Source: Variovorax sp. OV329 (lineage in GTDB: Bacteria > Pseudomonadota > Gammaproteobacteria > Burkholderiales > Burkholderiaceae_C). Taken from it: 62,736 nucleotides of DNA. The stretch is from the NCBI RefSeq assembly GCF_900114785.1, contig NZ_FOUG01000026.1, positions 1-62,736 on the forward strand, in the 5' to 3' direction. Shown in pieces: positions 1 to 8,932 of the stretch. Made by a program: the position numbers and the translations under genes. Every line of letters starts with the position of its first letter. Within the stretch, counting starts at the first letter, position 1. The notes under the pieces are model-generated. The model was not told the DNA's origin. It made no database searches and saw only the letters and a list, made by a program, of their open reading frames with translations.

Positions 1-6
1 AAGAAC

Positions 7-213
7 TTATCCACACCGTGAGCCACCAGGCTCGCAAAGAGGGTGGGTCAATATTGGATGGAAATGCCGGGTCAGGATTGCATGGAACTCAACAGCTTGC
101 GCTCCCTGCGCAGCCAACGCCAACGCCGAGAGCTGCATGACCGGGAGCATCAGATTCCCGCGGCGCCGTTCTCCTCGATCGCACGCACCGGGCGCGCCGT
201 ACAGATGAGGCAT
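7..213 (-). CDS. Possible small protein, unrecognised
   Basis: This 68-residue reading frame begins at an ATG preceded by a strong AGGAGGGG ribosome binding site, which is the main reason to list it. It carries a mildly hydrophobic stretch around residues 21-40. Its C-terminal part is encoded by the tandem repeats at 45-87, giving an internal repeat of the type FHxILT, so the end is probably not selected protein sequence. It lies downstream of and co-directional with the acyl-CoA synthetase. The remaining bases between 214 and 369 show no gene. It could be a fortuitous frame or the remnant of a gene cut by an insertion. Confidence 0.2.
   Translation of the reverse strand: MPHLYGAPGACDRGERRRGNLMLPVMQLSALALAAQGAQAVEFHAILTRHFHPILTHPLCEPGGSRCG
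45..87. repeat. Two tandem imperfect 19-bp repeats, possible IS end
   Basis: Two copies of a motif of the form GGGTCA-nn-ATTG-n-ATGGAA lie at 45-63 and 69-87, with a period of 24 bp and 16 of 19 positions identical. Multiple short repeats of this kind are known at the ends of IS21-family elements, where the transposase binds. No istA or istB gene is visible because the window starts here, so the assignment to an element is inference. Confidence 0.35.
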
Positions 214-369
214 GTTGACCCCTCCTGACTCGTTCGCACGAAGTCTTTCGCTTGGCAAGGCCCCCCGTCACAGAGCCGGGAAGGTCGAAGGGCCAAAGAT
301 TGGCTCAAATTGGGCAACGACACAAGACCCGATGCCGCATGGGAGGACGGCACTCGATCCCCGAAGAAT

Positions 370-2235
370 TCAACCGCCCACGTACATCCTGTTGATCAGC
401 TCGGCGTACTTCGTCTGCACGAAGCTGCGCTTGAGCTTCATCGTCGGCGTCAGTTCCTCGTCCTCTGCGCCCAGCTGCGTCTCCAGCAGGCGGAAAGCCC
501 TCACCTGCTCGACGCGCGCAAACTTGCCATTTGCCTTGTCGACTTCGCGCTGGATCAACGCCTGCACTTCCTTGGCGCGCGTCAGGCTCTGGTAGTTCGA
601 GAAGGGCACGTCGTGGTCCTGCGCGTACTTCTCGACGTTCTCGTGGTCGATCATGATCAGCGCCGACAGGAACGGCCGCTTGTCGCCGATCACTACCGCG
701 TCGGTGATGTAGGGCGAAAACTTCAACTCGTTCTCGATCTCGCTGGGCGTCACGTTCTTGCCGCCGGCGGTGATGATGATGTCCTTCATGCGGTCGGTGA
801 TGCGGAAAAATCCATCTGCGTCCACCGTGCCCACGTCGCCGGTGTGCAGCCAGCCCTCGGGCCCGATGGTCTCGGCCGTCTTCTCGGGCTGGTTCAGATA
901 ACCCATGAAGACATTCGGCCCGCGCACCAGCAGTTCGCCGGTGGCAGGGTCGAGCTTGACCTCGTTGTGCGGGCCGGCGCGGCCGATCGAGCCGGGCCGG
1001 ATGTTGCCAGCCGGCATCGCCGTCGCGGCGCAGCCCGATTCGGTCTGGCCCCAGACTTCCATCATCGGTACGCCGAGCGCGAGGTACCAGCGCACCAGGT
1101 CGGGCGAGATGGGCGCCGCTCCGGTGACGAGAAAGCGCGCGCGGTGGATGCCTATCAGCCGGCGCACGTTGTCCAGCACCAGCCAGCGCGCCAGCGCGAA
1201 GCGCGCCTTCAGCAACAACCCCGCGCCCTGCCCGGCCAGCACCCGCTGCGCCACCTGCTCGCCGATACCCAGGGCCCGGCGATAGGCCCAGCGCTGCACC
1301 GCGCCGGCCTCCGAAACCGCGAGGCTCACGGCCGAGTAGAACTTCTCCCACACGCGCGGCACGGCCAGGAACACCGTCGGCGCAATCTCGCGCACGTTCT
1401 CGGGCACGGTCTCCGGGTTCTCGACGAAGTTGAGCACCGAGCCCGCGCAGATGGCGACGTATTCGCCGGCCATGCGCTCGGCGATGTGGCACAGCGGCAG
1501 GAAGCAGATGCGCTGGTCGCCTTCGCGCTGCGGCATCATGGCGTGGGTGGCCCGCGTCCCATAGAGCAGCCCTGCGTGGCTGTGCATCGCGCCCTTGGGC
1601 TTGCCGGTGGTGCCGGAGGTGTAGACGAGGATGGCGAGGTCGCCCGGCCGGCGGCAGCCGCGGCGCTGGTCGAACAGGCCGGGATGCGCCGCATCCCACG
1701 CGGCACCGCGCGTGCGCAGCGCCGCGAGGCTCATCACCATCGGGTCCTCGTAGCGCTGCAGGCCCTTGGTATCGAACACGACGATGTGGCGCAGGAGCGG
1801 CAGCGAGGCGCGCACCTCGAGCGCCTTGTCGAGCTGTTCCTCGTCCTCGACGAAGAGCACCGTGGTGCGCGAATCGGCGCACAGGTACGCCACCTGGCCG
1901 GCTGCATCGGTCGGATAGATGCCGTTGGAGACGCCGCCTGCGCTCAACACCGCCAGGTCGACCAGCACCCATTCGACCACCGTGTTGGCGAGGATCGATG
2001 CGCACTCGCCCGGGGCGAAGTCGAGCGAGACCAGGCCCATCGCCAGTTCGCGCGCCGCCTGGCCCGTCTCGTTCCAGCTCCAGCGGCGCCAGACGCCCAG
2101 CTCCTTCTCGCGCATGAAATCGCGGTCGCCGCGCTGCGCGACGGCGTTCCAGAACAACTCGGTCATCGTCTCGCCGGGAACCAGGGGTACGGTCGCGTCC
2201 AGTGCCGGCGCGCTCTTGTCTCTTGAATTTGTCAT
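370..2235 (-). CDS. AMP-forming long-chain acyl-CoA synthetase
   Basis: This 621-residue enzyme of the ANL superfamily would activate a carboxylic acid to acyl-AMP and then acyl-CoA in the cytoplasm. The P-loop YTSGTTGKPKG lies at about residues 205-215. The A5-type motif WGQTESG and the hinge region TGDVG...DRMKDII follow, then GGKNVTPSEIEN. Its length fits the long FadD15/ACSL type, which has an extended C-terminal domain. It is the last gene of a co-directional run, 16 bp after livF, so a substrate brought in by the Liv importer is probably its substrate. Members of this family in Liv operons act on fatty, aromatic or terpenoid acids; the chain specificity cannot be read here. Confidence 0.9.
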   Translation of the reverse strand: MTNSRDKSAPALDATVPLVPGETMTELFWNAVAQRGDRDFMREKELGVWRRWSWNETGQAARELAMGLVSLDFAPGECASILANTVVEWVLVDLAVLSAGGVSNGIYPTDAAGQVAYLCADSRTTVLFVEDEEQLDKALEVRASLPLLRHIVVFDTKGLQRYEDPMVMSLAALRTRGAAWDAAHPGLFDQRRGCRRPGDLAILVYTSGTTGKPKGAMHSHAGLLYGTRATHAMMPQREGDQRICFLPLCHIAERMAGEYVAICAGSVLNFVENPETVPENVREIAPTVFLAVPRVWEKFYSAVSLAVSEAGAVQRWAYRRALGIGEQVAQRVLAGQGAGLLLKARFALARWLVLDNVRRLIGIHRARFLVTGAAPISPDLVRWYLALGVPMMEVWGQTESGCAATAMPAGNIRPGSIGRAGPHNEVKLDPATGELLVRGPNVFMGYLNQPEKTAETIGPEGWLHTGDVGTVDADGFFRITDRMKDIIITAGGKNVTPSEIENELKFSPYITDAVVIGDKRPFLSALIMIDHENVEKYAQDHDVPFSNYQSLTRAKEVQALIQREVDKANGKFARVEQVRAFRLLETQLGAEDEELTPTMKLKRSFVQTKYAELINRMYVGG

Positions 2236-2251
2236 AGCTTCGCCTCTTTCC

Positions 2252-3025
2252 TCAGCGCCAGTTCTTCTTGGTTTTCCAACGGCGCTCTGCGCGCACCCCC
2301 GCCTGCTTCATGCCCAGGTAGAACTCCTTGATGTCGTCCTTCTCGCGCAGCACCTCGCAGCGGTCTTCCATGACGATGCGGCCGTTCTCAAGCACGTAGC
2401 CGTGGTCGGCCGCGTTGAGCGCCATCTGCGCGTTCTGCTCGACCAGAAGGATGGTGGTGCCGCGCTCGCGGTTGATGCGCACCACGATCTCGAAGATCTC
2501 CTTGGTGAGCTTAGGCGACAGGCCCAGGCTCGGCTCGTCGAGCAGGATCAGGCGCGGATCCGCCATCAGCGCGCGGCTGATGGCCAGCATCTGCTGTTGT
2601 CCGCCCGAGAGCAGCCCGGCTGGCTGGCGCGCGCGCTCCTTCAGGATGGGGAAGTAGCCCAGTACCGTTTCCAGGTCGCGTGCCACTCCGTCGCGGTCGG
2701 CGCGGGTGTAGGCGCCCATCATCAGGTTGTCGTGTACCGACAGCAGCGGGAACACCTCGCGGCCCTCGGGCACGTGGCACAGCCGCAGGCGCACGATGTG
2801 GGCCGGGTCGCGCGCGGTGATGTCGTGGCCGTCGAACGCGATGCGGCCCTTGCGCGGGTCGAGGATGCCGGAGACGGTCTTGAGGATGGTCGACTTGCCG
2901 GCGCCGTTGGCACCGAGCACGGTGGCGATCTCGCCCTTGCGCACCTGCAGGCTGACGCCGCGGATGGCCTTCACGGGGCCGTAGGCGCTCTCTACATTCG
3001 AGAGGGTGAGGATGGCATCGCTCAT
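2252..3025 (-). CDS. livF: Branched-chain-type ABC transporter ATP-binding protein LivF
   Basis: This 257-residue ATPase is one of two that power the Liv-type importer at the inner membrane. Walker A GANGAGKST lies near residues 38-46, the signature LSGGQQQ near 139-145 and Walker B with LLDEPS near 160-166, followed by the switch region LLVEQN. The ATG at 3025 overlaps the livG stop by 4 bp (ATGA), which sets the start and indicates translational coupling. The basic tail after about residue 243 is somewhat longer than in Escherichia coli LivF. The ligand is probably not an amino acid, given the catabolic neighbours; that is inference from context. Confidence 0.92.
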   Translation of the reverse strand: MSDAILTLSNVESAYGPVKAIRGVSLQVRKGEIATVLGANGAGKSTILKTVSGILDPRKGRIAFDGHDITARDPAHIVRLRLCHVPEGREVFPLLSVHDNLMMGAYTRADRDGVARDLETVLGYFPILKERARQPAGLLSGGQQQMLAISRALMADPRLILLDEPSLGLSPKLTKEIFEIVVRINRERGTTILLVEQNAQMALNAADHGYVLENGRIVMEDRCEVLREKDDIKEFYLGMKQAGVRAERRWKTKKNWR

Positions 3026-3912
3026 CGCGCGAACTCCAGGATGCCCTTGGTGGGGGCGATCGCCCTGCCCTCGGGCTGAGCCTGCTGCGGTTTCAGCGGC
3101 TTGGGCCGGCGCAGCGATTCCGCCTCGCCGGCCGTGCCGAGGTAGGCCTCGATCACCGCGAGGTTCGCCTGCACCTCGCCGGGCGTGCCCAGCGCCAGCA
3201 CCTTGCCTTGCGCCATCGCCAGCACGCGGTCGGAGACCTTCGAGACCAGCGCCATGTCGTGCTCGACCATCAGCACCGTGATGCCCAGCTCGCTGCGGAT
3301 GTCCTGGATCCAGAAGGCCATGTCGCTGGTCTCCTCGACGTTCAGGCCCGAGGAGGGCTCGTCCAGCAGGAGCAGCCGGGGCTCGGTGGCCAGCGCGCGC
3401 GCCAGCTCGACCACCTTGCGCACGCCGTAAGGCAGGCCGGCAACCAGGGTGTCGCGGTAGTGCTGCAGGTCGAGGAACTCGATCACCTCCTCCACCTTGC
3501 GGCGCGTCTCGCGCTCCGCCTGCCGCAGCGACGGGGTGAACACCAGTTGGCTCCAGAAGCCATGGCGCTGGTGCACGTGGCGCCCGATCAGCAGGTTCTG
3601 CAGCACGGTGGCGTGCTCGAACAGCTCGATGTTCTGGAAGGTGCGCGCAATGCCCCGGACGGCCACCGCATGCGGCGCGACCGCGCCGAGCGCCCGGCCC
3701 TCGAACTCGATGCTGCCCAGGCTCGCCCGGTAGATGCGACTGATAAGGTTGAACACCGTGGTCTTGCCGGCGCCGTTGGGGCCGATCAGGGTGAACACCT
3801 CGCCGCGCTGCACGTCGAAGCTGACGCCGTCGACGGCGCGCACGCCGCCGAACTGCACGCACAGGTCCCGCACGCAGAGCAGCGGGGCGCTGGAAGAATG
3901 GCCGGCGCTCAT
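3022..3912 (-). CDS. livG: Branched-chain-type ABC transporter ATP-binding protein LivG
   Basis: This 296-residue ATPase is the partner of LivF. Walker A GPNGAGKTT is near residues 44-52, Walker B with LLLDEPSSGLN near 181-191, and the H-loop VEHDM near 217-221. The signature appears as LPYGVRK instead of LSGGQ, a variant common in LivG. The family-typical loop with long insertion between Walker A and signature is present. The last 35 residues form a Pro- and Gln-rich tail beyond the usual LivG end. Start and stop overlap livM and livF by 4 bp each, so the three are one translationally coupled unit. Confidence 0.92.
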   Translation of the reverse strand: MSAGHSSSAPLLCVRDLCVQFGGVRAVDGVSFDVQRGEVFTLIGPNGAGKTTVFNLISRIYRASLGSIEFEGRALGAVAPHAVAVRGIARTFQNIELFEHATVLQNLLIGRHVHQRHGFWSQLVFTPSLRQAERETRRKVEEVIEFLDLQHYRDTLVAGLPYGVRKVVELARALATEPRLLLLDEPSSGLNVEETSDMAFWIQDIRSELGITVLMVEHDMALVSKVSDRVLAMAQGKVLALGTPGEVQANLAVIEAYLGTAGEAESLRRPKPLKPQQAQPEGRAIAPTKGILEFAR

Positions 3913-4985
3913 CGCACGCGCTCCGATTTCTGGAAGGATTTCTGGCGGCTGAACATGCCGCGGCGGTAGAAGGGGAAGAGCTGCAGCCAGGTGCGCACCT
4001 TGACCCAGCGCCCGTTCAGGCCCATCGGCTCGAAGAGCACGAAGCCGACCAGGACCGCGCCGTAGACGAAGGCCTGCAGTCCCGGCGCCTGGGCCAGGGC
4101 CGCAGGCAGCAGGTCCTTGGCGGCCGAGATCGCCTGCGGCATGGCGATCAGGAACACCGCGCCCAGGAAGGCGCCGTGGATCGAGCCCAGTCCGCCGATC
4201 ACCACCAGGAGCAGCAGGTCGATCGACTGCGAGATGCCGAACTGGTCGGGCGAGAGAAAGCGGATCTGGTGCGCGTAGAGCGCGCCGCCCAGCCCTGCCA
4301 GTGCTGCGGACACGGCGAAAGCCAGCGTCTTGTACTGCGCCAGCCGGATGCCCATGCTCTGCGCCGAGATCTCCGAATCGCGGATCGCGACGAAGGCCCG
4401 GCCGATCGGCGAGCGCAGCAGGTTCAGCACGCCCAGGGTCGCGAGCACGCAGCAGACCAGGCAGACGAAGTAGAACTCGGCTCCCGTATCGGCCTTCCAG
4501 CCGAAGGCCTGCAGCGTGGTCACTGTCATGCCGGCGTTGCCCCCGGTCATGCTTTCCCAGCGCGCGAACACCTCCTCGACGATCACGCCGAAGGCGAGCG
4601 TCGCGATGCCCAGGTAGATGCCCTTGATGCGCAGCGCGGGCAGCCCCACCACCACGCCTGCGCCCGCCGAGAGCAAAGCCGCGGCCGCCGCCGAAGCCGG
4701 AAAGGGCCAGCCCATTGCGGAAAGCTTGGCCTCGATGTACGCACCCACGCCCAAAAAGGCTGCGTGGCCCATCGAGAACAGGCCCGTGTAGCCGGCCAGC
4801 AGCATCAGGCCCAGGCCCACGATGGAATAGATCAGTACGAAGCTGAGTTGCGTCAGGCCGTAGGGGCCGAGCCACCATGGCGCTGCAAGCAAGGCCATGA
4901 GCAGCGCCCCGTACCAGAAGACGTGCCCGCCGTGCTTGGCCAGGTTGATGTCCTGGTCGTAGTCGGTCTTGAAGATAAAGCGCAC
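3909..4985 (-). CDS. livM: Branched-chain-type ABC transporter permease LivM
   Basis: This 358-residue inner-membrane permease has many hydrophobic segments and the LivM core around residues 60-320, including the GLNMLLAGYTG-like stretch (here GLGLMLLAGYTGLFSMGHAAF). The N-terminus RFIFKTDYDQDINL is typical for LivM in this group. It starts at a GTG at 4985, only 2 bp after the livH stop; later ATGs would cut into the conserved first segment. Together with LivH it forms the membrane pore energised by LivG and LivF. Confidence 0.9.
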   Translation of the reverse strand: MRFIFKTDYDQDINLAKHGGHVFWYGALLMALLAAPWWLGPYGLTQLSFVLIYSIVGLGLMLLAGYTGLFSMGHAAFLGVGAYIEAKLSAMGWPFPASAAAAALLSAGAGVVVGLPALRIKGIYLGIATLAFGVIVEEVFARWESMTGGNAGMTVTTLQAFGWKADTGAEFYFVCLVCCVLATLGVLNLLRSPIGRAFVAIRDSEISAQSMGIRLAQYKTLAFAVSAALAGLGGALYAHQIRFLSPDQFGISQSIDLLLLVVIGGLGSIHGAFLGAVFLIAMPQAISAAKDLLPAALAQAPGLQAFVYGAVLVGFVLFEPMGLNGRWVKVRTWLQLFPFYRRGMFSRQKSFQKSERVR

Positions 4986-4987
4986 GG

Positions 4988-5863
4988 TCAGACTTTCTTG
5001 AGGGACGTTTCGCCGAACAGCCCGTTGGGCTTGAGGATCAGCATCAGCAGCACCACGACGTAGGCCGCGACATCCTTCAGGCCCTCGGGCAGGTAGAAGC
5101 CGGCAAAGGCCTCGACCACGCCCACCAGCAGGCCACCGACGATGGCGCCCGGCAGGCTGCCGAAGCCGCCGACTACCGCGGCCGGGAAGGCCTTCAGGCC
5201 GATGAAGCCCATGTTGGCGTGCACGAAGGTGATGGGCGCCAGCAGCAGGCCGGCCACCGCCGCCACCGCCGCGGCCAGGCCCCAGACCAGGCCGTTGAGG
5301 TGCTTGACCGGGATGCCCATGTAGTAGGCCGCTAGCTGATTCTGCGAGCTGGCCTGCATCGCGGTGCCGATGCGGCTGCGGCTGAACATCAGGTACAGGC
5401 CGAGGCACAGCAGTGCGGTAGCGCCGATCACCATGAGGTGCTCGGCCGCAAAGGTCATGCCGCCCAGGCGCAGAACTGCGCCCTTGTAGGGCACCGCGAG
5501 CGGGTGGGTGTCGGTGCCGATGGACGGCAGCATCGTGATCGCGCCACGCGCCATGTAGCCCAGGCCGATGGTGAGCATCACGATCGAGAAGGCGGGCTGG
5601 CCCAGCACCGGGCGGATCGCCACGCGCTCGATGGCGATGCCGAAGCCCGCCATGGCCACCACTACCGCTGGCAGCGCCAGCCAGAAGGGCAGCCCGAAAG
5701 CAGTGGTAAGCGCTAGGCCCGCGAAGGCGCCGAGCATCATCAGCTCGCCCTGAGCGAAGCTCACGGTCTCGGTGGCCTTGTAGATCAGCACGAAGCCCAG
5801 GGCGATCAATCCGTAGATGCAGCCCTGCGCGATCCCGCTGACCAGGATCTGGAGTGAGAGCAT
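4988..5863 (-). CDS. livH: Branched-chain-type ABC transporter permease LivH
   Basis: This 291-residue permease has the family opening LQILVSGIAQGCIYGLIALGFVLIYKATETVSFAQGELMM-type region, in which the GCIYGLIALG and FAQGE motifs are characteristic of LivH. A second conserved block around residues 190-260 reads NGLVWG and GFGSLPGAIVGG. It begins 10 bp after the stop of the binding-protein gene and ends 2 bp before livM. It acts in the cytoplasmic membrane as one half of the translocation pore. Confidence 0.92.
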   Translation of the reverse strand: MLSLQILVSGIAQGCIYGLIALGFVLIYKATETVSFAQGELMMLGAFAGLALTTAFGLPFWLALPAVVVAMAGFGIAIERVAIRPVLGQPAFSIVMLTIGLGYMARGAITMLPSIGTDTHPLAVPYKGAVLRLGGMTFAAEHLMVIGATALLCLGLYLMFSRSRIGTAMQASSQNQLAAYYMGIPVKHLNGLVWGLAAAVAAVAGLLLAPITFVHANMGFIGLKAFPAAVVGGFGSLPGAIVGGLLVGVVEAFAGFYLPEGLKDVAAYVVVLLMLILKPNGLFGETSLKKV

Positions 5864-5873
5864 GGCTGTCCGA

Positions 5874-7037
5874 TCAGCGCGCGGGCTTGACGTAGTCGGA
5901 CACCACCTTCCAGCGGCCGTCCTGCAACTGCGACAGGCGCGCGGAATCGCTACCCAGGCGCTTGGTCGGCGAGAAGCTCAGCGTGTCGGTGCCGAAGATG
6001 TCCGGCGGCACGCTCAGGCTGTCCATCGCCTTCACCAGCGTCTCGGTGCTCAGGTCCGGGCCCGCCTTCTGCGCGCCCTTCACGAACAGGTCCATCGCGA
6101 TGTAGCCGTAGGCAGAGGTCACGGCGGGATCCTCGTGGTAGCTGGCTTGGTACTTGGTGGCCCAGGCACGCAATGCCGGCGAGCTGTCGTCCACGTACGG
6201 GTTCTGCGAAGCCATGCCGGCATAGAGCCCGTCCACCGCCTTGCCGCCCAGCTTGGGGATCAGGTCGCTGTACGCAGCCACCGACGCCAGGAAGGTCGGG
6301 TTGAAGTCATTCTTGCGTGCCTCGGCCATCGCGCCGACGGTCTCGCGGATGATGGTACCGAGCACCACGAAGTCGCAGTTCGCTGCCTTCATGCGTGCCA
6401 CCTGCGAAGAGAAATCGGTGGCGCCGCGCTTGTAGGTTGTCTTCTCCGCGAACTGCATGCCGATGCTCTTGAGACCCGCTTCGGCGCCGCGGAACATCTC
6501 CAGGCCGGCATCGTCGTCCTGGTACATCGTGCAGACCTGCTTGGCCTGCTTTTCCTTGACCAGCTTGGGAACGACCACGGAAAGCTGGTCGTAGTACGAC
6601 TGCTGCATGGCGTACTTCAGCTTGTGCGCCGGTTCGTACATCTCGCGCGCGCCGGTCAGCGGCATGAAGTTCACGATGTTCTTTTCGAGCAGCAGTGGCA
6701 TCACGGCCACGTTGCCTGCGGTGCCGAAGTGCCCGGCCATCACGAAGATGCCGTCCTGATTGACCAGCTTCTGTGCCGCCAGCACCGCCTTGCGCGGATC
6801 GTAGGCAGAGTCCTCCACCAAGAGGCGGATCTTGCGGCCGTGGATGCCGCCCTGCTCGTTGATCTCGTCCACGCGCATCTGCATGCCAAAGCGCGCCTGC
6901 TTGCCCAGGCCCGCCGCCGGGCCGGACAGGTCCTGGATCGTTCCGACCACGATCTCGTTCTTGGTGACGCCCTGGGGCTGGGCCAGCGCAGCGGGCAGGG
7001 CCAGGGCCAGGCCCAGCGTTGCAAGGATGCTCTTCAT
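5874..7037 (-). CDS. Liv-type periplasmic substrate-binding protein
   Basis: This 387-residue protein starts with a Sec signal peptide (Lys at residue 2, hydrophobic core to about residue 17, cleavage after ALA). The mature protein matches the Leu/Ile/Val-binding-like family (Peripla_BP_6), with the opening TKNEIVVGTIQDLSGPAA and the hinge region GIFVMAGHFGTAGNVAV. The ATG at 7037 follows GGAGACAGAC, a good ribosome site; an upstream in-frame ATG would add an unrelated 28 residues before the signal peptide. It captures the ligand for LivHMGF. Relatives in Burkholderiales bind aromatic or other carboxylates, so the ligand is open. Confidence 0.88.
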   Translation of the reverse strand: MKSILATLGLALALPAALAQPQGVTKNEIVVGTIQDLSGPAAGLGKQARFGMQMRVDEINEQGGIHGRKIRLLVEDSAYDPRKAVLAAQKLVNQDGIFVMAGHFGTAGNVAVMPLLLEKNIVNFMPLTGAREMYEPAHKLKYAMQQSYYDQLSVVVPKLVKEKQAKQVCTMYQDDDAGLEMFRGAEAGLKSIGMQFAEKTTYKRGATDFSSQVARMKAANCDFVVLGTIIRETVGAMAEARKNDFNPTFLASVAAYSDLIPKLGGKAVDGLYAGMASQNPYVDDSSPALRAWATKYQASYHEDPAVTSAYGYIAMDLFVKGAQKAGPDLSTETLVKAMDSLSVPPDIFGTDTLSFSPTKRLGSDSARLSQLQDGRWKVVSDYVKPAR

Positions 7038-7185
7038 GTCTGTCTCCGTTATGTACCGGCCGGACGGTCCGGCGCGAGACAGCAACGGTACGGATTCGAC
7101 AGACTTGCGACCACCACCCACGGTGAGGGGCGGCGGGGGGCTCCTCAGGCAACGGCCGCGCGGCGATGACTCCGCCGGCCGACCA

Positions 7186-8850
7186 TCAGCCGCCGGCGCC
7201 CTTGCTGCCCGCCTGGATGGTCTGCAGTGCCCGTTCGATGCCCGTGGTGGCGGACAGCTGGCTGGGCGGAAACTCCTTGAACGTCGCCAGGAACTCGCCG
7301 ACGATGACGCCGCTGGGAATCAGCGTCCAAAGCTTGTCACCCCACCAGCGCCCATACGACAGCGATTGCTCCTGGTAGCGTTCCCATGGATCCTGCCGCA
7401 GGTTGGTCACCCACGGAACGTTGGTCGACTCGACGCTGCCGGTGAGCAGATTGCCCTTGATGGTCTTGAAGGTGATCTTCCAGTCGTCATAGCGCACGGC
7501 GTTCAGATCGCCGTTGTCGGTGAAGTAGAACATCTCGTGGCGCGGACCTTTGTCGACTTCGCCCTTGAAGTAGGGCATGAAGTTGTAGCCGTCCAGATGG
7601 TTCTTGAAGCTCTTGCTACCCACCTTGATGCCCTTGAGAAGCTTCTCTTTCACGTCCGGTTCGCCTGCGGCGGCCAGCAGCGTCGGCATCCAGTCCTCGC
7701 CAGCCATGATCTCGTTGACGACCAGCCCCGGCTTGACGGTGCCCGGCCAGCGCACCACCATCGGCACCCGAAATCCTCCTTCGAAAGTCGTTCCCTTCTC
7801 GCCACGGAACGGCGTGTTCCCGCCGTCCGGCCAGGAGAAGGTCTCGGCGCCGTTGTCGCTGGTGAACACCACGATCGTGTTGTCGGCGATGCCCAGCGCG
7901 TCGATTTTCTTTAGCAGCGAACCGACGATGTCGTCCAGTTGCGCCATGCCGTCCGCGTAGAGCCCGTAGCCGCTCTTGTTCTCCCACTTGGGCGAGAGAT
8001 GGGTGAAGGAGTGCATGCGCGTGCTGTTGTGCCACAAGAAGAAGGGTTTGCCGGCCTTGACCGAACGGTCCATGAAGTCGAGCGAGCGCTGCACCAGCAC
8101 GTCGTCGACGTCCTGCATGTTGGTCTTGGCCGCGGCATCCATATTCGGCCCCGGTGGCAGCGGTCCGCCATCGGCGATGGTCTGCCGGCCCACCCGGCCC
8201 CAGCGTGGGTCGGTGCTCGCGTCGTCGGTCGTGCTCGCCTTGGAATCGACGATGTTGCGCGGCCCGAACATGGCCCTGAATTTCGCGTCCTTCGGATAAT
8301 CCGCCTGGTAGGGCTCTTCCATCGCGTTGAGGTGATAGAGGATGCCGTAGAACTCGTCGAAGCCATGCACCGTCGGCAGGTACTCGTTGCGGTCGCCCAA
8401 ATGGTTCTTGCCGATCTGGGCGGTGGCATAGCCGTGGGGCTTGAGCAACTCGGCGATGGTCGGGTCCTTGTCCTGCAGGCCTTGCTTGGCCGCCGGCAGC
8501 CCGACCTTCAGCAGCCCGGTTCGAAAGGGCGTCTGGCCAAGAATGAATGCGGCACGGCCTGCAGTGCAGGACTGCTGGCCGTAGTAGTCGGTGAACCTTG
8601 CGCCCTCCTTGCCGATGCGGTCGATGTTGGGCGTGCGGCCGCCCATCATTCCCTGGTGGTAGGCGCTGACGTTCCACACGCCGACGTCGTCGGCCATGAT
8701 GACGACGATGTTGGGTTTCTTGCCCGGCGTCTGTGCCTGCGCGGTCGACTCCGCGAACGCTCCGAGACCCAGCGCGACGAGCGCCGCCCCGATCACCCTC
8801 AGGATTCGCCCTGCTGGCGTGCTCTTACTCCGGCCATTCGACAGTTCCAT
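7186..8850 (-). CDS. Periplasmic arylsulfatase (formylglycine sulfatase)
   Basis: This 554-residue sulfatase of the alkaline phosphatase superfamily would hydrolyse a sulfate ester. A signal peptide covers about residues 1-40, ending in AQAQ, so it acts in the periplasm. The metal site NIVVIMADDVG has Asp54 and Asp55. The active-site motif SCTAGRAAFILGQTPFRTG contains Cys95, expected to be converted to formylglycine; it is the C-x-A-x-R form of the family motif. TSDNGAE around residue 330 supplies further ligands. An enzyme that makes formylglycine is not in this window. A ribosome site AAGGAG lies just upstream. The gene sits between the importer and the acyl-CoA dehydrogenase genes, which suggests that desulfation precedes uptake. 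The natural sulfate ester is unknown. Confidence 0.88.
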   Translation of the reverse strand: MELSNGRSKSTPAGRILRVIGAALVALGLGAFAESTAQAQTPGKKPNIVVIMADDVGVWNVSAYHQGMMGGRTPNIDRIGKEGARFTDYYGQQSCTAGRAAFILGQTPFRTGLLKVGLPAAKQGLQDKDPTIAELLKPHGYATAQIGKNHLGDRNEYLPTVHGFDEFYGILYHLNAMEEPYQADYPKDAKFRAMFGPRNIVDSKASTTDDASTDPRWGRVGRQTIADGGPLPPGPNMDAAAKTNMQDVDDVLVQRSLDFMDRSVKAGKPFFLWHNSTRMHSFTHLSPKWENKSGYGLYADGMAQLDDIVGSLLKKIDALGIADNTIVVFTSDNGAETFSWPDGGNTPFRGEKGTTFEGGFRVPMVVRWPGTVKPGLVVNEIMAGEDWMPTLLAAAGEPDVKEKLLKGIKVGSKSFKNHLDGYNFMPYFKGEVDKGPRHEMFYFTDNGDLNAVRYDDWKITFKTIKGNLLTGSVESTNVPWVTNLRQDPWERYQEQSLSYGRWWGDKLWTLIPSGVIVGEFLATFKEFPPSQLSATTGIERALQTIQAGSKGAGG

Positions 8851-8865
8851 AGGGCGCTCCTTCGA

Positions 8866-8906
8866 TGCGGGTTCCTAAATACCGGAAAATGATAGAGGAA
8901 CCCGCA
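8866..8906. promoter_or_regulatory. 11-bp perfect inverted repeat upstream of the sulfatase
   Basis: TGCGGGTTCCT (8866-8876) is repeated in inverse at 8896-8906 with a 19-bp AT-richer spacer. It lies 15 bp upstream of the sulfatase start and 26 bp after the stop of the acyl-CoA dehydrogenase gene. No run of T follows on the minus strand, and the stem sits right next to the sulfatase ribosome site. An operator or an RNA structure controlling sulfatase translation is as likely as a terminator. Confidence 0.5.
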
Positions 8907-8932
8907 GGTTTGCGCAGGTTCTCTCCCTCTTC

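Noticed and set aside
7..15. Perfect DnaA-box-like 9-mer TTATCCACA at the left end
   Set aside because: A single copy with no cluster of boxes, AT-rich unwinding region or dnaA/dnaN nearby; a 9-mer of this kind occurs by chance.
310..2226. Long open frame on the plus strand opposite the acyl-CoA synthetase
   Set aside because: High GC content gives long antisense frames. The protein has no family motifs, while the minus strand has a full set of ligase motifs.
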